Source of the DNA: Clostridia bacterium UC5.1-1C12
Lineage (GTDB): Bacteria > Bacillota_I > Bacilli_A > Erysipelotrichales > Erysipelotrichaceae
Direction: 5' to 3'
NCBI GenBank assembly: GCA_001305055.1
Contig: BBZX01000009.1
Span: 1 to 64,000 of the forward strand
Length of the DNA stretch: 64,000 nucleotides
How positions within the stretch are numbered: the stretch's first letter is position 1; each line of letters starts with the position of its first letter. The notes under the pieces are model-generated. The model saw nothing but the letters and a program-made list of their open reading frames with translations, was not told where the DNA came from and did no database searches. Position numbers and translations under genes: made by a program. Shown here piece by piece: positions 59,550 to 64,000 of this stretch.

Positions 59550-61448
59550 GTGAAGCTTCAATTAAAAAACCGCCAGATCGAAATATTAAAAAATCTGATT
59601 GCTGCTGGCACACCGATGGATATAACGGTATTGATGAATCGCTTTGGCAAAAGTGAACGAACGATTCGCTATGATTTGAATGAGATTCGTGAAGCGCTTG
59701 AGAAGCAGGGGATCGATGTGAGGACAAAGGCTAAAAAGGGGTTTTATATCCCCGCAGAGCAAAAGCCCAAGGCCAGCCGCATCATTGCTGAAAACGGTCA
59801 GCAAGAGGAGCCGTCATTGCTGGATGATTCCGATGAAACAAGGAATAATTCGATGCTGCTTTATCTGATGCTGCAAAGCAAGCCAATCAGCGCCGATGAG
59901 ATTGCCGATACTTTCTATATTTCACGTTCAACCGCAATTCGTATTCTGAATAATTTAGAAGCGGCTTTCAGCGGTATCCGCATCAATTCACAAAAGGCTT
60001 ATGGCTATCAGCTAGAAGCTGAGGAATTTATGCTGCGAAAGATTGTGACACAGCTATTGGTAAGTGCATTTAAAGGCAGCTATACACCGGAAGATTGGTA
60101 TTTGCTGCTGCCGCGTATCCTTAAGGAAGAGATTTCAATGCTGACCATCAGCGATGTCTCACAGGCAATCAAAAAGGTGAACACACATTATAATGTTTGG
60201 CTCTCCAATACGGCTTTTATCAATCTGCTGAGCTATTGTCTGATTCGCGATCTGCGGCTGCGCAAGGGCTTTACTCAAAACGATCAAAAGGCAGTCGGCA
60301 GTGATTATACAATGGCGCTGCTTCAGGAGCTTGGCAACCGCGGTATCAATACATTGGAAGTTCAATGGATGAATACGATTTTAAATTCTAACGGTATCTT
60401 TGTAAATCAAAGCTGTCTGGATCTGGATGAATTGGATCACGCGCTTGATGAGATGCTTGAACTGCTGAAAGCGGATAAGCACCATCTGCCTTATGTCTTT
60501 GATACGATTACCTTATATGATGATCTGTATGAGCATCTCCAGCATACGATCAGTAAAGAATATCTGCATCTTGAAAATGATGAGAATCCATTGATCGAAG
60601 AATTGAAAGAAAATTACGCGGATTTTTATTTATTAGCTAATGATTTTGCGGACATCTTTGAAAAACATTTTTTGATGAAGCCTTCTGAGAATGAAATCAG
60701 TTATCTGGCAATTTATCTTTATAAGAATCTGATCAATCAGACAGCAAGCAACAAAAAGGTTTTGGTCGTCTGTGCGACAGGCAAGGGGTTAAGCAACCTG
60801 CTGACAACCCGTATCCGCAATGTGTTTCAGAATTTGACGATTGTCGGTTCGGTATCTCCTTATCAGCTTGACAATATCAATTTGTGGAAGGATATCGATT
60901 TTGTGATATCAACGATTCCAATCGCGCATTCGGCTTATCCGGTCATTAAGATTTCCAGGATTTTATCGATGGAAGATATTCAGCGGATACAAGAATTTCT
61001 GCATTATGGGAAATTCATTGATTCTATTCCAATGGATCACAGTAATTCGGCTTCCTTTAATGCTAAGAATGATCCCTTTGATTTATATAAGGATGAGCTT
61101 GATCCAAGCAAGACTGATTTGGCGGCGGCTTCGACCTTATACAGTAAGCTGCAGCTGACCCTGCTTGAATATATCAGCAAGCTGCCTCCTGAGGTTTCAA
61201 TGGGTCAGGATGCGGTACTCGGTATGCTGATTCATATGAGTATGGCAGTGCCTCGCTGGTTTTCTCAGCAGAATGAAGAAGATGAAGAAGAAATTATTGA
61301 GGCTTATTATAAATACCGCGATGAACAGAGTAATGTGTTTGATTTAATGGAAAAATTTTTCGCTCTCGTTGAGGAAAGCTTATTGATTACAATTCCGATT
61401 CATGAGCGATATGCATTTTTCCTCTATATATTCAACAAGGAGGTTTGA
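59550..61448 (+). CDS. BglG-type PRD transcriptional regulator
   Basis: About 632 aa from GTG 59550, chosen because AAGAAGGG lies 9 bases upstream; ATG 59541 and TTG 59529 are alternatives. Two HTH blocks (FGKSERTIRYDLNEIRE and FYISRSTAIRILNNLE), PRD-like helical regions (YLAIYLYKNLINQ), a IIB-like domain with Cys in LVVCATGKGLSNLL, and a C-terminal segment (MLIHMSMAVPRW, IPIHERYAFFLYIF) that looks like another PRD and not a IIA domain. Regulated by PTS phosphorylation in known relatives. First gene of the terminal operon, followed after 3 bases by the amidohydrolase. Confidence 0.87.
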   Translation: MKLQLKNRQIEILKNLIAAGTPMDITVLMNRFGKSERTIRYDLNEIREALEKQGIDVRTKAKKGFYIPAEQKPKASRIIAENGQQEEPSLLDDSDETRNNSMLLYLMLQSKPISADEIADTFYISRSTAIRILNNLEAAFSGIRINSQKAYGYQLEAEEFMLRKIVTQLLVSAFKGSYTPEDWYLLLPRILKEEISMLTISDVSQAIKKVNTHYNVWLSNTAFINLLSYCLIRDLRLRKGFTQNDQKAVGSDYTMALLQELGNRGINTLEVQWMNTILNSNGIFVNQSCLDLDELDHALDEMLELLKADKHHLPYVFDTITLYDDLYEHLQHTISKEYLHLENDENPLIEELKENYADFYLLANDFADIFEKHFLMKPSENEISYLAIYLYKNLINQTASNKKVLVVCATGKGLSNLLTTRIRNVFQNLTIVGSVSPYQLDNINLWKDIDFVISTIPIAHSAYPVIKISRILSMEDIQRIQEFLHYGKFIDSIPMDHSNSASFNAKNDPFDLYKDELDPSKTDLAAASTLYSKLQLTLLEYISKLPPEVSMGQDAVLGMLIHMSMAVPRWFSQQNEEDEEEIIEAYYKYRDEQSNVFDLMEKFFALVEESLLITIPIHERYAFFLYIFNKEV

Positions 61449-61451
61449 CAC

Positions 61452-62588
61452 ATGTTGGAACTACTGATTAAGAATGGCAGTCTGCTGAGTCCGGTCAATG
61501 GTTATCATCAGGAAGTAATGGATATCCTGCTGAAAAACGGCCGTATTGAAAAAATCGCACCGCATATTGAAGCAGAAAATGCTGACGTGATTGATGCTTC
61601 CGGCTGTTTAGTAACACCGGGTCTGATTGATATTCATGTGCATTGTTTCCCACAATGTTCACTGGGTATTGAACCTGATGTATTGGGTATTCAGCGCGGG
61701 GCAACGACGATCCTTGATGCTGGCAGCAGCGGTGCTTTGAATTATGAGACTTTCCGCAGTGAGTATATTGACCGCTGCAAAACAAAGGTCTTTACTTTGC
61801 TGAATGTCTCTAAGCTGGGGCTGGCTGAACCGCATGAGCTTGATGATCTGAATAAAATTGATCGGGAAGCGCTGAAGGCGGCGGCGGCCAAATATCCGGA
61901 TAACATTGTTGGTTTGAAGGCCAGGGCCAGTGCCAGTGTGGTTGGCGCCATGGGGTTTGAACCGATTCGTCTGGCGGCTGAAATCGCTCATGAGGTTAAG
62001 CTGCCGCTGATGGTTCATGTCGGGAATTATCCGCCGGCCTTAAAGGATGTGCTGAATGTACTTGAAGCCGGTGATATCGTGACACATGCTTATCATGGCA
62101 AAAAGGGCGGTATCTTAAATGCTGACGGTACGATTATTGAGGAAGCGCTGAACGCACGCAGACGCGGTGTTCTCTTCGATATCGGACATGGGGTCGCAAG
62201 CTTTAGCTTTAAAACTTTTAAACAGGCGATGACGCAGAACTTTGACTGTGATTTGATTTCAACCGATCTGCATGTGGAGAATTATCAAGGCCCGGTATAC
62301 AATCTGGCGGCGGTACTTTCAAAACTGCTGAATTGCGGTGAATCACTTGAAGATGTTATCAGTAAGGCAACCAGTGTTCCCGCCAAACATTATCAGCTGA
62401 AGGGACTGGGAGAATTGAAAGAAGGCTTTATCGGTGATGTATCCGTAATGAAGCTGAGTGACTGTGATGAAGCGGTTGTGGATTCTATCGGCGATTCATT
62501 AACACTGAAGCAGCGGCTGACTTTAGTCAATACGATTTATAGCAGGGGGGATGAAATTGAAGTATTTAGACACGATACTGACCAATAG
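61452..62588 (+). CDS. Amidohydrolase/deacetylase family metallohydrolase (TIGR03583-like)
   Basis: 378 aa. Amidohydrolase TIM barrel with metal ligands in GLIDIHVHCFP, the carboxylated Lys in VGLKARASAS, His in LMVHVGNYPP and VTHAYHGKKGG, and Asp in LISTDLHVEN. It matches the EF_0837-like family, once labelled adenine deaminase, in which deacetylation of an amino-sugar-type compound is a frequent suggestion. Followed by PRD, SFCGS, DUF4312 and DUF4311 genes, as in Enterococcus and Aeromonas. The C-terminus overlaps the PRD gene by 38 bases. Confidence 0.88.
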   Translation: MLELLIKNGSLLSPVNGYHQEVMDILLKNGRIEKIAPHIEAENADVIDASGCLVTPGLIDIHVHCFPQCSLGIEPDVLGIQRGATTILDAGSSGALNYETFRSEYIDRCKTKVFTLLNVSKLGLAEPHELDDLNKIDREALKAAAAKYPDNIVGLKARASASVVGAMGFEPIRLAAEIAHEVKLPLMVHVGNYPPALKDVLNVLEAGDIVTHAYHGKKGGILNADGTIIEEALNARRRGVLFDIGHGVASFSFKTFKQAMTQNFDCDLISTDLHVENYQGPVYNLAAVLSKLLNCGESLEDVISKATSVPAKHYQLKGLGELKEGFIGDVSVMKLSDCDEAVVDSIGDSLTLKQRLTLVNTIYSRGDEIEVFRHDTDQ

Positions 62589-62934
62589 TGATGTCAGTGT
62601 GGAAGTAAGCGAAGAAATCGTACGCTGTATGAAGCAGGTCGATGATAAGCTTAAGCAGTTAAAGATTGAATTCAGTGATGAGAATGCGGAAATGGTGTTT
62701 ACGAATCATTTAGTAGCACTTACGAAACGTATTTTGAGTAAGGAATTTATTCCGGATCTTGATGATTCACTGATGGAAGGTGTTTCTTTACAGGCTATGC
62801 AGCTTTCAGAAGAATTGGTGAAGGAGCTGTTTGAAAGTCATGGCTGTGAAGTAAATAAATCAGAGTTATTTTTAGTAGCTACTCATATTCAATTATATCT
62901 CGAAAACAGAAAGGATGGGAAAAACAATGAGTAA
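62551..62934 (+). CDS. Stand-alone PRD domain protein (TIGR03582-like)
   Basis: 127 aa made almost entirely of one PTS-regulation domain, with His residues in VFTNHLVALTKRIL and LVATHIQLYLENR at the expected phospho-acceptor positions. No DNA- or RNA-binding domain. GGGGGG ends directly at ATG 62551. Such single PRD proteins of the EF_0829 type occur only with this gene set (family knowledge). May modulate the BglG-type regulator or act as a phosphate-accepting sensor. Overlaps the SFCGS gene by 8 bases. Confidence 0.83.
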   Translation: MKLKYLDTILTNSDVSVEVSEEIVRCMKQVDDKLKQLKIEFSDENAEMVFTNHLVALTKRILSKEFIPDLDDSLMEGVSLQAMQLSEELVKELFESHGCEVNKSELFLVATHIQLYLENRKDGKNNE

Positions 62935-63292
62935 AGAAATTTTAGTAGTAATCGGTCATCGCATGGGTAAAGGCCAGGCGGTAGCCAGAGGTGTTGAAAA
63001 GGCAGGCGGTAAGGCAATCGTTATTCCAGGCATGGCAGCGGATATGAAATTAGGCGATGTGATGCATGAAAATAATGCCGATTTAGGGATCAGCTTCTGC
63101 GGCAGCGGCGGTGCTGGTGCTTTGACAGCCCAAAATAAATATGGCTATAAGGCTAAATCTGAGCTGCGTTCAATTGAAGCTGCCTGTACAGCTGTTGAAG
63201 ATGGCTGCAAGGTAGTCGGACTGGGCTTCATGGATGTGGAAGACTTAGGTCAAAGACTTGTGGAAACATACCGTAAAGTACACGGAGAGTAG
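62927..63292 (+). CDS. SFCGS family glycine-rich protein (TIGR03577-like)
   Basis: 121 aa soluble protein. Contains the eponymous ISFCGSGGAGALTAQNKYGY near residues 53-72, after EILVVIGHRMGKGQAVARGV. The Cys/Gly/Ser loop after a beta strand resembles, at the level of pattern, the phospho-Cys loop of PTS IIB proteins, but the homology is unproven. ATG 62927 is chosen over an earlier in-frame start inside the PRD gene. Part of the EF_0830-type operon of unknown function. Confidence 0.88.
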   Translation: MSKEILVVIGHRMGKGQAVARGVEKAGGKAIVIPGMAADMKLGDVMHENNADLGISFCGSGGAGALTAQNKYGYKAKSELRSIEAACTAVEDGCKVVGLGFMDVEDLGQRLVETYRKVHGE

Positions 63293-63294
63293 TC

Positions 63295-63594
63295 ATGAGC
63301 GAGCAGCTGCTGAAGGAGATGGATCATACAGTCACGGTGACAATGAGCGGTGACGGTATGGTTGATACGGTGGGGAAGATTTTTAATATGATGCGCAAGC
63401 AGGTATTCCAGGATATCAACAAGCCGATCATCCAGATGGATACTCAGGAAGTCTACTTTGACAAGGTGGATGTCACAGAAAAGAAGGAAGCTTTCCTGTT
63501 TATCTTCATGCCAAGAGTACGCCGTTATTACACGGTAACTGCCCGCATTATATTAAAGGTTAAATATTTAGATGTCCAAGAGGAGGATAAGTAA
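63295..63594 (+). CDS. DUF4312 family protein (TIGR03578-like)
   Basis: 99 aa soluble alpha/beta protein with no membrane segment (HTVTVTMSGDGMVDTVGKIF start; RVRRYYTVTARIILKVKYLD end). Recognised from its position and sequence as the EF_0831-type member of the SFCGS gene set. Two bases after the SFCGS stop and its own stop directly abuts the DUF4311 ATG, so all are translated together. Function unknown. Confidence 0.83.
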   Translation: MSEQLLKEMDHTVTVTMSGDGMVDTVGKIFNMMRKQVFQDINKPIIQMDTQEVYFDKVDVTEKKEAFLFIFMPRVRRYYTVTARIILKVKYLDVQEEDK

Positions 63595-64000
63595 ATGAAT
63601 GTCGAGGTTATACTTTATTCAGTAATTATTGGTGTTATCGGCGGCGGCTGTATCGCGGCCGGTGCTGCCAGAATGTTCCATGCACCTGAAATTCAGGCCA
63701 TGGGCGCATTCAGAACATTGGGAGAATTTAACGCATGTAACGGTGACCCGGTTGCCCATTTCTCATTCGGGTTAGGGTTCTTCTTCTCAGCTGCGGCTTC
63801 TGCGTTAGGTGCCGGTGCTTTATCAGGGGATGTATTCCATCGTATTGTACCAAACTGGGCGGCTGCCTCATTATTGGTTAAAAACCGTAATGTTGAGGAA
63901 ACGATTCAGAATCCGCGCAAAATGATGATGGCAGGTTCGGTAATCGGTGCTTTAATCGTTACCTTCCTTAATACAATGGCTACCATTATTCCGGAAAAGC
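63595..64000 (+). CDS. DUF4311 family membrane protein, cut by window end (TIGR03579-like)
   Basis: The first 135 residues of an integral membrane protein. The N-terminal helix is SVIIGVIGGGCIAAGAARMF, followed by FRTLGEFNACNGDPVAHFSF, a second helix and a third beginning GSVIGALIVTFLNT. It is the EF_0832-type member of the SFCGS set, and a DUF4310 gene is expected beyond the edge. Probably half of a transport channel; substrate unknown. GAGGAGG precedes ATG 63595. Confidence 0.87.
   Translation, partial: MNVEVILYSVIIGVIGGGCIAAGAARMFHAPEIQAMGAFRTLGEFNACNGDPVAHFSFGLGFFFSAAASALGAGALSGDVFHRIVPNWAAASLLVKNRNVEETIQNPRKMMMAGSVIGALIVTFLNTMATIIPEK

Overview
The window is chromosomal DNA from a low-to-moderate G+C Firmicute. 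A gut member of the Erysipelotrichia is my best guess from gene content and protein style: PRD/PTS regulators, tRNAs with encoded CCA, an ABC-F leader, a manganese riboswitch, a class-F-like flavodiiron protein and a MacB-like ABC/two-component module. The lineage is inferred, not demonstrated. I see no rRNA, CRISPR, phage, transposon or replication origin. I count 58 protein-coding loci and 7 tRNA genes.

The main technical feature is about 45 single-base indels, nearly all in short homopolymers. They break 26 coding sequences and also the T-stem/acceptor junction of tRNA-Tyr. In almost every case adding or removing one base restores a full-length, conserved protein. I therefore give each locus as one CDS over its full extent and state where the frame breaks. 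Most or all of these are probably sequence errors and not pseudogenes.

Layout. 1-3.4 kb: radical SAM protein, MATE exporter and amidohydrolase, overlapping. 3.5-8.6 kb: response regulator, sensor kinase, ABC ATPase and large FtsX-type permease. 8.7-11 kb: DUF969, DUF979 and pyroglutamyl peptidase. 11-13.7 kb (minus): membrane-anchored glycerophosphodiesterase and a LysR regulator, the latter divergent from a CyuA-like L-cysteine desulfidase/serine dehydratase-family gene. 15.5-19.4 kb: tRNA-Leu, split threonine/serine exporter, TipAS-like protein with a histone-H1-like tail, alanine racemase, small membrane protein. 19.6-20.2 kb: six-tRNA cluster with a strong promoter. 20.2-22 kb: ABC-F ATPase behind a structured leader. 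22-24.1 kb (minus): a lone pilin-like protein and paired chromate-transporter halves. 24.2-32 kb: peptide ABC transporter operon ending in gamma-glutamyltransferase; one ATPase carries a roughly 240-residue insertion. 32-34.1 kb (minus): MFS transporter and second glycerophosphodiesterase. 34.3-41 kb: purF, pyrC, metallophosphoesterase, MBL hydrolase, XRE regulator, winged-helix protein. 41-46.4 kb: lactose/cellobiose-type PTS with a GH1 enzyme that has Gln at the usual acid/base position, and a divergent LicR-like regulator. 46.4-50.7 kb: yybP-ykoY riboswitch and mntP, flavodiiron-rubredoxin-reductase fusion, MerR regulator. 50.8-54 kb: FMN-binding lipoprotein with a near-identical tandem domain duplication, and a second MATE exporter. 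54-58.6 kb: DUF1538 plus tandem P-II protein, fluoride riboswitch plus cation/proton antiporter, HAD hydrolase. 58.7 kb to end: XRE regulator, then the start of a poorly characterised operon: BglG-type regulator, TIGR03583-type amidohydrolase, stand-alone PRD protein, SFCGS protein, DUF4312 and DUF4311, cut by the window edge.

The strongest candidates for undescribed biology are this last operon, the DUF1538/P-II pair, the coiled-coil-like insertion in the peptide-transporter ATPase beside a leaderless gamma-glutamyltransferase, and the TipAS/H1-tail fusion.
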